A DNA stretch of 64,000 bases from DATARH01 sp036268075 (GTDB lineage: Bacteria > Pseudomonadota > Alphaproteobacteria > ATCC43930 > CGMCC-115725). The stretch's first letter is position 1, and each line of letters begins with the position of its first letter. A program made the position numbers and the translations under genes. Positions 1 to 8,624 of this stretch are shown here, piece after piece. The notes under the pieces are model-generated. The model was not told where the DNA came from. It ran no database searches and was given only the letters and a program-made list of their open reading frames with translations. The stretch spans positions 1 through 64,000 of the forward strand of contig DATAUV010000112.1 in assembly GCA_036268075.1 (NCBI GenBank), read 5' to 3'.

Positions 1-564
1 CCGACCTCCGGAACGGCGGTCGTGTGCGGCCACGACATCCTCGACGATCCGGTCGGTGCGAAGCGCGCCATCGGCTACCTGCCCGAGGGCGCGCCGGCCT
101 ATCCCGACATGACCCCCGCCGACTTCCTCGACTTTATCGCCCACATCCGCGGCTATCGCGGCGGCGAGGCGCGGGCGCGGATCAGGCGGGTCGTCGAGAT
201 GATCCATCTCGGCGAGGTCATGGAGCAGCCGATCGAGACGCTGTCGAAGGGTTATCGAAGGCGGGTAGGGGTGGCGCAGGCGCTTTTGCACGACCCTCCG
301 GTCCTGATCCTCGACGAGCCGACCGACGGGCTCGACCCCAACCAGAAATACGAGATGCGCCGCATCATCGCCGCGATGGCGCCGGAAAAGGCGATCGTGA
401 TCTCGACGCATCTGCTCGAAGAGGTCGAGGCGGTGTGCACCCGCGCGATCATCATCGCCCGCGGCCGCGTGCTGCTCGACGGGACCCCGGCCGAGCTTTG
501 CGCACGCTCGGAGCGCGGTAGGCTCGACGACGTGTTCCGGGCCGTGACGGCCGAGAGCGCGTGA
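1..564 (+). CDS. ABC transporter ATP-binding protein (GldA/ABC-2 type), 5' end outside window
   Basis: This is the ATPase subunit of an ABC-2 type exporter, working at the inner membrane with the permease encoded next. The reading frame is open from base 1, so the start and Walker A loop lie upstream. Visible parts, in order: the PTSGTAVVCGHDI segment that normally follows Walker A, the IGYLPE region, signature LSKGYRRRV, Walker B VLILDEP followed by the D-loop GLDP, and the H-loop STH. About 187 codons are present of a usual 240–310. The layout ATPase–permease–GldG-like–DUF4340 is a Gld-like exporter set; its substrate is unknown. Confidence 0.93.
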   Translation, partial: PTSGTAVVCGHDILDDPVGAKRAIGYLPEGAPAYPDMTPADFLDFIAHIRGYRGGEARARIRRVVEMIHLGEVMEQPIETLSKGYRRRVGVAQALLHDPPVLILDEPTDGLDPNQKYEMRRIIAAMAPEKAIVISTHLLEEVEAVCTRAIIIARGRVLLDGTPAELCARSERGRLDDVFRAVTAESA

Positions 565-582
565 ATGAGCGCTCAGTTCCAT

Positions 583-665
583 CGTCATCCCGGCGAAGGC
601 CGGGACCCACGCCGGCAACAGCTCGGGCGACGGCACCGTGGGTCCCGGCCTTCGCCGGGATGACG
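583..665. repeat. Intergenic palindrome, GTCATCCCGG family, copy 1
   Basis: Two perfect inverted arms of 29 nt (583–611 and 637–665) flank a 25-nt loop. The arms begin CGTCATCCCGGCGAAGG and read its complement at the other end. The element fills the gap between the ABC ATPase and permease genes. An in-frame ATG at 638 lies in the right arm, but its 13 extra residues are repeat-encoded and not credible as protein. Related copies lie at 10065, 16921 and 35152. Confidence 0.93.
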
Positions 666-676
666 GAACAAAAGTA

Positions 677-1411
677 ATGCGCAATATCTCCACCATCTTC
701 CGCCGTGAGCTGGGCGCGTATTTCGCGACGCCGCTCGCCTATGTGTTCATCGTGATCTTTTTGGTCCTGGCGGGCGTGTTGACCTTTTTCGTCGGCGGTT
801 TATTCGAGCGCGGCCAAGCCGATCTGCAGTCTTTTTTCACGTTCCATCCGTGGCTCTACCTGGTGCTGATCCCGGCGCTGTCGATGCGGCTGTGGGCCGA
901 GGAGCGCAAGAGCGGCACGATCGAGTTGTTCCTGACGCTGCCGATCCGGCTGTACGAGGCGGTGCTGGCGAAATTCCTCGCTGCCTGGGTGTTTGCCGGG
1001 ATCGCGCTGGCGCTGACCTTTCCGCTGTGGCTGACGGTGAATTTTCTCGGCGACCCGGATAACGGCGTCATCGTCGCCAGCTACCTCGCGAGCTGGCTGA
1101 TGGCCGGGGCCATCCTCGCGCTCGGCGAGGCGGTGTCGGCGGCGACCAAGAACCAGGTCATCGCGTTTGTCGTCGCGGCGGCGATCTCGTTCCTGTTCAT
1201 CGCCGCGGGAACGCCGACGGTGCTCGGCCTGTTCCAGGGCTGGGCGCCGGACGCGCTGATCCACGCGATCGCGGCGGCCGGCGTGTTCGGACATTTCAGC
1301 GCGATCACCCGCGGCGTCATCGAATTGCCGGACCTCGTCTATTTCGTCTCGGTCATCGTCGCCTTCCTCGCCGCGACGGCGATCCTCGTCGACCTCAAAA
1401 AGGCCGATTGA
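677..1411 (+). CDS. ABC-2 type transporter permease (GldF-like)
   Basis: Inner-membrane permease pairing with the preceding ATPase. About 244 residues with roughly six hydrophobic helices. The N-terminal ISTIFRRELGAYFATPLAYV and the cytosolic RLWAEERKSGTIELFLTLPI segment are typical of GldF/ABC-2 permeases. I start at ATG 677 because the upstream in-frame ATG at 638 lies in a palindromic repeat. The stop sits next to the start of the GldG-like gene, so the genes are very likely co-transcribed. The family is known from gliding bacteria but is widespread elsewhere with unknown cargo. Confidence 0.92.
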   Translation: MRNISTIFRRELGAYFATPLAYVFIVIFLVLAGVLTFFVGGLFERGQADLQSFFTFHPWLYLVLIPALSMRLWAEERKSGTIELFLTLPIRLYEAVLAKFLAAWVFAGIALALTFPLWLTVNFLGDPDNGVIVASYLASWLMAGAILALGEAVSAATKNQVIAFVVAAAISFLFIAAGTPTVLGLFQGWAPDALIHAIAAAGVFGHFSAITRGVIELPDLVYFVSVIVAFLAATAILVDLKKAD

Positions 1412-1413
1412 GG

Positions 1414-3300
1414 ATGCGGCGGCTTTTCGCCTCGCGCGGCGTCCGCTCGGTGGCGGCGCTCGTCTGCGTCGGGGTGATCCTCGCCTCGGTCAACGTCGTC
1501 GCCGCGCGGTTTCCCAATGCGCGGGTCGATCTGACGCAGGACCAGCTCTACACGCTGTCGCGCGGCACGATCCACACGCTCGGCGAGATCGCCGAGCCGA
1601 TCACGCTGCGCTTCTATTATTCGACCCGGCTCGGCGAGTCGGTGCCGAGCTATGGCGTCTACGCGACGCGGGTGCGCGAGATGCTGGACCAGTACGTCGT
1701 CGCCGCGCACGGCAAGATCCGGCTGGAAATCTACGACCCGGCGCCATTTTCGGATGTCGAGGACCAGGCGGTCGGGTTCGGGCTCAAGGGGGTGCCGCTC
1801 AACCAGCAGGGCGAGCAGGTCTATTTCGGCCTCGCCGGCACCAACTCGACCGACGACCAGCAGGTGATCCCGTTCCTGTCGCCCGACCGCGAGCGGTTTC
1901 TCGAATATGACCTGACCCGGCTCGTCCACACGCTCGCCTTCCCGAACCGCACGGTCGTCGGGCTGATGTCGAGCCTGCCGCTCGAAGGCGACCCGATGGC
2001 GGCGCTGCAGGGCCAGCCGAGCACGCCGATGGCGGTGATCGACCAGCTCCGCCAGCTATACGACGTCAAGGACATCGCGCCGAGTGTCGACGCCATCCCG
2101 GCCGGGACCGAGGTGCTGATGCTGGTCCACCCGCAGAACCTGCCCGACAAGACGCTGTTCGCGATCGACCAGTTCGTGCTGGGCGGCGGCAAGGCGCTGG
2201 TGTTCGTCGACCCGTATTCGGAATTGCAGGCCGCCTCGCCGAGCCGCGCCAACGCCGCCCCCGCGAGCAACCTCGAACCGCTGTTCGCGGCGTGGGGGGT
2301 GAAGCTGTTGCCGAATGTCGTGGCCGGCGACCGCGACGACGCGCGCCGGGTCGGAGTGCCGATGCCGGGACGCGGGCCGCAGCCGATGGATTACGTCGCC
2401 TGGCTCGGCCTGCGCGCCGCCAATCTCAATCACGACGACCCGATCACCGCCGATCTCGACCAGCTCAACCTGGCGACCGCCGGCATCCTCGAACAGGTGC
2501 CGGGCGCCAAGACCGGGTTCGTGCCGCTGATCTCGACCTCGACGAATTCCGAGAAGGTGCCGGTCGACAAGGTCAAGGGGGCGGTGCCGCAGGTGGCCGA
2601 ACTATTGGCGCATTTCCGCCCCGAGGACACGCGCTACACCCTCGCCGCGCATATCACGGGAAACGTCGACAGCGCGTTTCCGAAAGGGCTCCCCGGCGCT
2701 CCGGCGGCGGCGCATCTGGATAAATCGAAACAGCCGATCAACGTCGTCGCGGTTGCCGACACCGACATGCTCGACGACCGCTTCTGGGCGCAAAGCCGCG
2801 ACTTCTACGGCCAGCGCGTGGTCGTGCCGAGCGCCGCCAACGGCGATTTCGTCGCCAATGCGATCGAGGTGCTGGCCGGCGGCGAGGATCTGGTGGGGCT
2901 GCGCAGCCGGGGCACCTCGGCGCGGCCGTTCGTGCTCGTCGAAAAAATCCAGAGTGCGGCCGACCAGGAATACGCCACGCGCGAGCAGATGCTACAAACC
3001 AAGCTCAAGGAGACCCAGGGCAAGCTGCATAATCTGACCGGCGGCGAGGGCTCCGGCGCGCCCGCCGCGCTGTCGCCGGACCAGGAAAAGGCGGTCGAGC
3101 AGTTCCGCGCCGACATGCTGACGACGCGCCAGGAACTGCGCCAGGTCCAGGCGGCGCTGCGGCGCGACATCAGCCGGCTCAAGACGATCCTCGAATTCGC
3201 CGACATCGCGCTGATCCCGATCGTCGTCGCCGCGGCGGCGCTGGTGCTCGGCGCGCTGCGGGCCAGAAAGCGGCGCCGCCGCCGCACCGCGGTGGCGTGA
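1414..3300 (+). CDS. GldG-like ABC transporter auxiliary protein
   Basis: About 628 residues with an N-terminal membrane segment (residues ~10–30), a large extracytoplasmic region and a C-terminal membrane helix (~595–615) followed by a basic tail. The start of the soluble part (VDLTQDQLYTLSRGT, then EPITLRFYYS) is the hallmark of the GldG/ABC_transp_aux family. A helical, probably coiled-coil stretch precedes the last helix. ATG 1414 lies 2 nt after the permease stop, with a purine-rich AAAAAGG upstream; a TTG at 1408 would overlap the permease gene and is an alternative. The protein probably works in the periplasm with the Gld-like exporter. Its biochemical role is unknown. Confidence 0.9.
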   Translation: MRRLFASRGVRSVAALVCVGVILASVNVVAARFPNARVDLTQDQLYTLSRGTIHTLGEIAEPITLRFYYSTRLGESVPSYGVYATRVREMLDQYVVAAHGKIRLEIYDPAPFSDVEDQAVGFGLKGVPLNQQGEQVYFGLAGTNSTDDQQVIPFLSPDRERFLEYDLTRLVHTLAFPNRTVVGLMSSLPLEGDPMAALQGQPSTPMAVIDQLRQLYDVKDIAPSVDAIPAGTEVLMLVHPQNLPDKTLFAIDQFVLGGGKALVFVDPYSELQAASPSRANAAPASNLEPLFAAWGVKLLPNVVAGDRDDARRVGVPMPGRGPQPMDYVAWLGLRAANLNHDDPITADLDQLNLATAGILEQVPGAKTGFVPLISTSTNSEKVPVDKVKGAVPQVAELLAHFRPEDTRYTLAAHITGNVDSAFPKGLPGAPAAAHLDKSKQPINVVAVADTDMLDDRFWAQSRDFYGQRVVVPSAANGDFVANAIEVLAGGEDLVGLRSRGTSARPFVLVEKIQSAADQEYATREQMLQTKLKETQGKLHNLTGGEGSGAPAALSPDQEKAVEQFRADMLTTRQELRQVQAALRRDISRLKTILEFADIALIPIVVAAAALVLGALRARKRRRRRTAVA

Positions 3301-4319
3301 GCATGCAGCGGCGCGGCTTCCTCCTCTTGCTCGGCGCGACGGCGGTTTCGGTCGGCGGCGCGGCGGTGGCGTTGCAGGGCGGCGGTACGGCGACCACGGC
3401 GCCTCCCGGCGAGCGCGCCTTGCCCGACCTTGCGTCCAATCTCGGGCAAATCGGCCGGATGCGGATCACGCGCGGGGCGATGAAGGCGAATTTCGCGCTC
3501 GATGACGGCCATTGGGTCGTTGTCGAAAAGGGCGGCTATCCGGCGGACGAGGGCAGGCTCCGGCGGATGCTGTCGGCGCTCGCCGACCTCACGCTGATCG
3601 AGCCGAAGACCCAGCAGCCGGAGCTGTACTCCCGCCTCGATGTCGACGACCCGGCCAACGGCAAGGCGACCGAATTGTGGGTCCAGAACAAGGCCGGCGC
3701 CATCGTCGGGCAATTGATCGTCGGCCGGTCGCGGCCCGACCGGCTCGGCCTCGGCAATGACGGGGTCTATGTGCGCCGCGTCGGCGAGGACCGCGCCTGG
3801 CTCGCCCGCGGCGCGGTGGATGTGTCGGGCGACATCGCCCAGTGGCTCGACCGCCGCATCCTCGACATCCTCGCGGGGCAGGTCGCGGCGATGGTCTTCA
3901 CCGGCGCCGACGGACAGGTGCTGCGCATCGGCCGCAAGACCGCGGCCGAATTGTTCGCGGTCGCGGACGTGCCGGAAGGCACCAAGCTCAAGGGCACGGC
4001 CGAGATCGCCGCCCCGGCCGGCGCGCTCGAGGAGCTCGACCTCGCCGATGTCGAGCCGGCGGCCCTCCGCAAGCTGCCCGATACCGGCGTCGCGACCGCC
4101 GAGTACACGATGTTCGGCGGGCTTGGTGTCGCGATCAGATTGTTTGCCGCCGACCAGAAGGATTGGGCGGTGTTCGAGGTTTCGGGCATCGACGACGCGG
4201 CGGTCGAGGCCAAGGCGTTGCGCAACCGCATCGCGCGCTGGGTCTATGCGATCCCGCCCGACCGCGCCAAATTGCTGCGCACGAGGCTCGACGATCTCGT
4301 CGCCAAGGCAGGCGGGTGA
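3297..4319 (+). CDS. DUF4340 domain-containing protein
   Basis: About 340 residues, with a short basic N-terminus and a hydrophobic segment (GFLLLLGATAVSVGG) that is a signal anchor, then a soluble domain typical of DUF4340. The GTG start overlaps the preceding TGA (GTGA), which suggests translational coupling; ATG 3303 is an alternative. DUF4340 genes commonly follow GldG-like genes in this exporter type. The function is not established. Confidence 0.87.
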   Translation: MSMQRRGFLLLLGATAVSVGGAAVALQGGGTATTAPPGERALPDLASNLGQIGRMRITRGAMKANFALDDGHWVVVEKGGYPADEGRLRRMLSALADLTLIEPKTQQPELYSRLDVDDPANGKATELWVQNKAGAIVGQLIVGRSRPDRLGLGNDGVYVRRVGEDRAWLARGAVDVSGDIAQWLDRRILDILAGQVAAMVFTGADGQVLRIGRKTAAELFAVADVPEGTKLKGTAEIAAPAGALEELDLADVEPAALRKLPDTGVATAEYTMFGGLGVAIRLFAADQKDWAVFEVSGIDDAAVEAKALRNRIARWVYAIPPDRAKLLRTRLDDLVAKAGG

Positions 4320-4534
4320 CGAGCGAACCGGCACGGCGCGAGCGCGCGCCGATCTCACCCTGCGTCGGGGTCTGCCTGATGGATCCGGCGACGCGCCTCT
4401 GCCATGGCTGCCTGCGCCGGGTCGAGGAGATCGCCGCGTGGTTCGAGGCGACGACCGCCGAAAAGCACGAAATCCTCGCCCGCATCGCCGAGCGCCGGGG
4501 CGAGATGAAAAGCGCGGTGAGGGGAGCTGGATGA
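4316..4534 (+). CDS. DUF1289 family protein
   Basis: Small protein of 72 residues carrying the DUF1289 pattern SPCVGVCLMDPATRLCHGC and then RRVEEIAAW. Four cysteines in this arrangement suggest a metal or Fe–S site, though none is proven. The GTG start overlaps the stop of the DUF4340 gene (GTGA), so it is the last gene of the operon. The 3' end is followed closely by a palindromic repeat. Confidence 0.9.
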   Translation: MTSEPARRERAPISPCVGVCLMDPATRLCHGCLRRVEEIAAWFEATTAEKHEILARIAERRGEMKSAVRGAG

Positions 4535-4554
4535 CGGACCCTGGAGGCGCGCCG

Positions 4555-4668
4555 TGCGTCCTTCGAGACGCGGGCCGCGCCCGCTCCTCAGGATGAGGAC
4601 CAACCTGCATGCCATCTATGACTGACCTCATCCTGAGGAGGCGCGGAGCGCCGTCTCGAAGGACGCAA
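4555..4668. repeat. Intergenic palindrome, TGCGTCCTTCGAGACG family, copy 1
   Basis: Imperfect inverted arms at about 4555–4598 and 4627–4668. Each outer end reads TGCGTCCTTCGAGACG or its complement, and the inner ends carry CTCCTCAGGATGAGG. The loop is about 28 nt. A second copy lies at 13042–13210. It separates the DUF1289 gene from the lipoprotein gene. Confidence 0.9.
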
Positions 4669-4680
4669 CACCGTCGTGCA

Positions 4681-5031
4681 GTGGTGTTCCTCACCCTCTC
4701 TCTGCTCGCCGGCTGCGACGGGTTCGACGGGCTCGATATCGGCTTTGGCGGGCATGACGGCGGGCGCGGCAGCCAGGCGGATTGGGTCAAGCCCGGCGCC
4801 CAGCCCGGCGAGAGCACCGCCGCCTATCGCGATTGCCGCGACACCGCCGAGCAGGCGACGAGGAAAGACGCCGACATAGACCAGGACATCGCCGCGACCC
4901 GCGGCGCCGACCTGCAGCATTCGCAGATCGTCCAGATGCGGTCCGCGCAGATGTCCGGCACGACCCGGCAGAGCGCCGATTCGATCATCGCCTCGTGCAT
5001 GCAGCAGAAAGGCTTTGTGCAGCGGCGCTGA
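4681..5031 (+). CDS. Small putative lipoprotein
   Basis: About 116 residues. The N-terminus VVFLTLSLLAGC is a lipoprotein signal with lipobox LAGC, so Cys11 or so would be lipidated. The rest is hydrophilic and glutamine-rich with a conserved-looking YRDCRDTAE segment and a C-terminal CMQQKGF. I chose GTG 4681 (4684 is equally possible) because the in-frame sequence upstream is repeat-encoded. Function not recognised. Confidence 0.72.
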   Translation: MVFLTLSLLAGCDGFDGLDIGFGGHDGGRGSQADWVKPGAQPGESTAAYRDCRDTAEQATRKDADIDQDIAATRGADLQHSQIVQMRSAQMSGTTRQSADSIIASCMQQKGFVQRR

Positions 5032-5160
5032 AAACCGCGCCCGGTCAAGGCGGACGGCGGGGATGGCAGACCCCACGATCGCTCATGCCACGCCGGCTTC
5101 GCGGCACGGCCGGGATCGCGTACAAGGCGAACGGACCCGTTTGCGAGGCCCGTCGAGCTG

Positions 5161-6003
5161 ATGACCGGTTTTTACGCCTACACCCTCGCCATCGTGCAGG
5201 GCGTCACCGAGCTGTTCCCGATCAGCAGCCTCGGTCACGCGGTGATCCTGGCGCCGCTGCTTGGTTGGCCGATTGACCAGAAAGCCCCGGAATTCCTGCC
5301 GTTTGTCGTGATCCTGCATGTCGGCACCGCGACCGCCCTGTTGCTTTACTTCTGGCGCGACTGGCTGTTCGTGCTGCGCGGGTTGCTCGGGCGCGGCGAG
5401 GGGGCGGGCGACGCGCGGCGGCTGTTGCTGATGATCGTCGTCGCGACTCTGCCGGCGGTGGTGATCGGGCTGGTGCTGGAAAAGACCGTGCGCAGCATGT
5501 TCGCCTCGCCGTTTCTCGCGGCGATGTTCCTCGTCATCAACGGGTTTCTCTTGATCGCCGGCGACAAATTGCGCCGCCAGAGCGCAAGCGCGCGCGGCCT
5601 CGGGATCGAATCGCTCGACATGCGCGGGGCGCTGGTGATCGGCATATGGCAGTGCTTCGCGTTCATTCCCGGCATCTCGCGCTCGGGCGCGGCGATGGTC
5701 GGCGGGCTCGTCACCGGGCTCCATTACAGCGAGGCGGCGCATTTTTCGTTCCTGATCGCGACGCCGGTCATCGCCGGCGCGGCGGTGCTCGAAGTGCCGA
5801 AGATGATGGCGCTGCCCGGGCACGGGATCAGCGGGCTTGCGATCGCCGCGGGGATCGTCGCCGGCATCACGGCCTGGCTCAGCACCGCTTTTCTGATGCG
5901 CTATTTCCGCCGCCACAATTTCGACAGCGCGATGGTGCCGTTCGCGATCTATTGCTGGGTCGCGGGTGTCGCCGCGATGCTCTGGCTAGGATTGCACGGC
6001 TAG
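5161..6003 (+). CDS. uppP: Undecaprenyl-diphosphatase (UppP/BacA)
   Basis: Integral membrane phosphatase that recycles undecaprenyl pyrophosphate to the monophosphate carrier for peptidoglycan and polysaccharide synthesis. 280 residues, normal for the family, with many hydrophobic helices. The QGVTE motif near residue 15 matches the (E/Q)xxxE motif, followed by PISSLGH where most members have PISSSGH or PISSTGH. The second motif is PGISRSGAAM, where the usual final Thr is replaced. These are moderate departures, so it may be a divergent paralogue. Confidence 0.9.
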   Translation: MTGFYAYTLAIVQGVTELFPISSLGHAVILAPLLGWPIDQKAPEFLPFVVILHVGTATALLLYFWRDWLFVLRGLLGRGEGAGDARRLLLMIVVATLPAVVIGLVLEKTVRSMFASPFLAAMFLVINGFLLIAGDKLRRQSASARGLGIESLDMRGALVIGIWQCFAFIPGISRSGAAMVGGLVTGLHYSEAAHFSFLIATPVIAGAAVLEVPKMMALPGHGISGLAIAAGIVAGITAWLSTAFLMRYFRRHNFDSAMVPFAIYCWVAGVAAMLWLGLHG

Positions 6004-6004
6004 G

Positions 6005-6985
6005 TTACTCGACCACATGGGAGGCGATCGCCTCCAGCCGTCCGGGCACCGTGATGTCGAGCGCCAGCGCGGTTTTCAGGTTGAGCGCGAACTCGAACTT
6101 GCTCGATTGCGAGACCGGCAGGTCGCCCGGCTTCTCGCCCTTGAGGATGCGGCCGGTGTAGCGGCCGGCCTGTCCCATCACGTCCGAGAAATCCGAGCCG
6201 TAGCTCATCAGCCCGCCCTCGTCGACGTATTCGTGCGTGTCGAAGGCGGTCGGGATCTTGCGCGCGATCGCGAGGGCGACGAGCTGCTTGCGGCGGATGT
6301 AGAAGAACGAATCCGAGGCGGTGAGCAGCACCGCCCCCGGCTCCTTGGCGACGGTCGCGAGCGCGGTGTCGATCTCGGCATCGGTGCCGGCCTTGAGCAC
6401 GTCGACCTGGATGCCGACCAGCTTGGCGCCGTATTCCAAGTCCTTGATATAGGGGGCCATCAGCGGCGAGGTAGGGTTGACCATCGCGAAATAATGCGTC
6501 GCCTTGGGCACGATCTCACGGAAAAGGCTCAACCGCTTCGACGCGACGTCTGTGTTGAGCGAGGTGACGCCGGTGGCGTTGCCGCCGGGATGCGCGAGGC
6601 TCGGCACAAAACCCAGTTCCATCGGGTCGGCGCCGATCGCAAAGACGATCGGGATCGTCTTGGTCGCGGCGATCGCGGCGGCGGTGGCCGGGGTGCTGGC
6701 CGGGGTCGCGATCACCGCGACGCCGCGCTGCACAAGGTCCGCCGCCATCGCCGGCAGCTTGCTGCTGTCGCCGTCGGCCCAGCGATACTCGACCTTGACG
6801 TTCTTGCCCTCGGTGAACCCGGTCGCCTGGAGCCCCTCGAAATACCATTTCAGCCGCGTGGCGTATTCCGCCGCCGAGCCGGAATTGAGGAGGCCGATCA
6901 CCGGCATGTCGGTCTGCTGGGCGCGCGCCGCGAAGGGCCACGCCGACGCCCCGCCGAGCAGGGCGATGAACTCGCGCCTCTCCAT
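6005..6985 (-). CDS. ABC transporter substrate-binding protein (PF04392 type)
   Basis: Periplasmic binding protein of about 326 residues. The N-terminus MERREFIALLGGASAWPFAARAQQ is a TAT-like signal peptide very common in this family in alphaproteobacteria. The mature part has the VIGLLNSGSA and GATGVTSL-like segments of the tryptophan/tyrosine-type binding fold. ATG 6985 follows a clear GGAGGAAAGG ribosome-binding site; in-frame sequence upstream is not credible. No cognate permease or ATPase is adjacent, so the ligand is unknown. Confidence 0.92.
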   Translation of the reverse strand: MERREFIALLGGASAWPFAARAQQTDMPVIGLLNSGSAAEYATRLKWYFEGLQATGFTEGKNVKVEYRWADGDSSKLPAMAADLVQRGVAVIATPASTPATAAAIAATKTIPIVFAIGADPMELGFVPSLAHPGGNATGVTSLNTDVASKRLSLFREIVPKATHYFAMVNPTSPLMAPYIKDLEYGAKLVGIQVDVLKAGTDAEIDTALATVAKEPGAVLLTASDSFFYIRRKQLVALAIARKIPTAFDTHEYVDEGGLMSYGSDFSDVMGQAGRYTGRILKGEKPGDLPVSQSSKFEFALNLKTALALDITVPGRLEAIASHVVE

Positions 6986-7100
6986 GGGCCTTTCCTCCAT
7001 CGTTGACCGCGTATAGCACATCCGGGGCGGTCCGCCGGTTGACACTTCGTCGTGTGCCCAGCCATCCTCGCCGCCCCGAGCCTTTCCTTATAAGAGCCCC

Positions 7101-7961
7101 ATGATGACCGATACCGATCTTGCCGCGACCGTCGACGCCGCCTGGGAGGCGCGCGACACGATCTCGCCCGCCACCAGGGGCGCCTATCGCGACGCCGTCG
7201 ACGCCGCGCTCGAAGGCATGGACAGCGGCGAATTGCGCGTCGCCGAGAAGGCGGATGGCGGCTGGCAGGTGCACCAGTGGCTGAAAAAGGCGGTGCTGCT
7301 GTCGTTCCGCCTCAACGACATGGAAGAGGTCGGCGGCGGCCCCGTCGATGCCGACCGCGGCGCCGCGCGGTGGTGGGACAAGGTGCCGTCGAAATTCGCC
7401 GGCTGGTCGTCGAACCGCTTCCGAGACGCCGGGTTCCGCGCCGTGCCGGGCGCGATCGTGCGCCGCTCGGCCTATATCGCGCCGAACGTCGTGCTGATGC
7501 CGAGCTTCGTCAATGTCGGCGCCTATGTAGGCCAAAACACGATGGTCGATACCTGGGCGACGGTCGGCTCCTGCGCGCAGATCGGTAAGAACTGTCATTT
7601 GTCAGGCGGGGTCGGGATCGGCGGCGTCCTCGAGCCGTTGCAGGCCGAGCCGGTGATCATCGAGGACGATTGCTTTATCGGCGCGCGCAGCGAGGTCGTC
7701 GAGGGCGTGATCGTCGAGCAGGGCGCGGTCCTCGCGATGGGCACGTTCATCAGCTCGACCACCAAGATCGTCGACCGCGCCACCGGCGAAATCCATCTCG
7801 GCCGCGTGCCGGCCTATTCGGTGGTGGTGCCGGGGTCGCTGCCCGGCAAGGCGCTGCCGAACGGCGACCCGGGCCCGAGCCTTTACTGCGCCGTCATCGT
7901 CAAAACCGTCGACGCACAGACAAGGGCGAAGACGGCGATCAACGAATTGCTCCGCGATTGA
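7101..7961 (+). CDS. dapD: Tetrahydrodipicolinate N-succinyltransferase
   Basis: Cytosolic enzyme of the succinylase branch of lysine and meso-diaminopimelate synthesis. 286 residues. After a helical N-terminal domain (to about residue 110), the left-handed beta-helix hexapeptide repeats are clear (YIAPNVVLMPSFVNVGAYV, then GTMVDTWATVGSCAQIG-like). The SGGVGIGGVLEPLQA signature is typical of DapD. ATG 7101 is used; ATG 7104 is adjacent. dapE, the next pathway step but one, lies 900 bp downstream, separated by a two-gene cassette. Confidence 0.97.
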   Translation: MMTDTDLAATVDAAWEARDTISPATRGAYRDAVDAALEGMDSGELRVAEKADGGWQVHQWLKKAVLLSFRLNDMEEVGGGPVDADRGAARWWDKVPSKFAGWSSNRFRDAGFRAVPGAIVRRSAYIAPNVVLMPSFVNVGAYVGQNTMVDTWATVGSCAQIGKNCHLSGGVGIGGVLEPLQAEPVIIEDDCFIGARSEVVEGVIVEQGAVLAMGTFISSTTKIVDRATGEIHLGRVPAYSVVVPGSLPGKALPNGDPGPSLYCAVIVKTVDAQTRAKTAINELLRD

Positions 7962-8048
7962 GTGAAACGATGGCTGATCGCCGTTAAGTCGTGTCGATCA
8001 TGGAGGTTTACATGCAATTGCCCTAAGCTGATCGCGAGACAGGGGCGA

Positions 8049-8624
8049 ATGGGCCAAATTGTGAGCGAAGACGAATTTGCCGAAACGCCGGATGTCTCTG
8101 AAGCGCCCGAGCACAGGCAACAGCAGCTATATTTTCGGGAACTGTTTCAGCTAAAGGTGCAGTGTGAGTATGTTCGGCGCTATCGCGATCGCTTATCGTC
8201 GTGGGTTACTCGATTCGCCGTGTTGCGCGCGGTCGCCTCGAGCGGAAGCATCGCCGGCTGGGTAATCTGGCGAGAATACGCATTTGTCTGGGCCGCTATC
8301 ATCGCCGCATCCCAACTGGCCGACGCACTGCGCGACGCGATCCCGTATACGGCTAGGCAAAAGTCAGCCAATGCCCTACTGACCGATCTCGATGCCCTCT
8401 TTATCGAGGCGCTTTTCGAATGGGAGGGGGTCTACTCAGCCAAATTCACCAACGAAGAGATTACCGAGCGGCGTCGAAAGCTGATGCAGCTGAGACATGA
8501 ACTTGATGCGAAACACTTCCCTACCGGCGACCTGCCGAGGCGGCCTGATTTGTTCACCCTGGCGGAGCAGGGCGCGATCACCTACCTTGAAGCAATGTTT
8601 CGCGAAGAGATGAGCTCGACATGA
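8049..8624 (+). CDS. Two-TM helical membrane protein of unknown function (SLATT-like layout)
   Basis: About 191 residues. A hydrophilic N-terminus is followed by two closely spaced hydrophobic segments (about residues 57–75 and 78–95, around SGSIAGWVIW and YAFVWAAIIAAS), then a long charged helical C-terminal half. This layout resembles SLATT-type membrane effectors, but I see no diagnostic motif. ATG 8049 is preferred over an in-frame ATG at 7962, whose product starts with unlikely sequence. Its stop overlaps the next start (ATGA), so the two genes are probably translationally coupled. Base composition is visibly lower in GC than dapD and dapE on either side, which suggests acquisition. Confidence 0.7.
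   Translation: MGQIVSEDEFAETPDVSEAPEHRQQQLYFRELFQLKVQCEYVRRYRDRLSSWVTRFAVLRAVASSGSIAGWVIWREYAFVWAAIIAASQLADALRDAIPYTARQKSANALLTDLDALFIEALFEWEGVYSAKFTNEEITERRRKLMQLRHELDAKHFPTGDLPRRPDLFTLAEQGAITYLEAMFREEMSST

Noticed and set aside
2805..4817. Long open frame of 670 codons on the minus strand opposite the GldG-like and DUF4340 genes
   Set aside because: High-GC shadow frame. Sequence is Arg/Pro/Ala-rich low complexity, no family signal, and the plus strand encodes clear proteins.
7039..7095. TTGACA and TATAAG boxes upstream of dapD as a promoter
   Set aside because: They are separated by about 45 nt, too far for one sigma-70 promoter.
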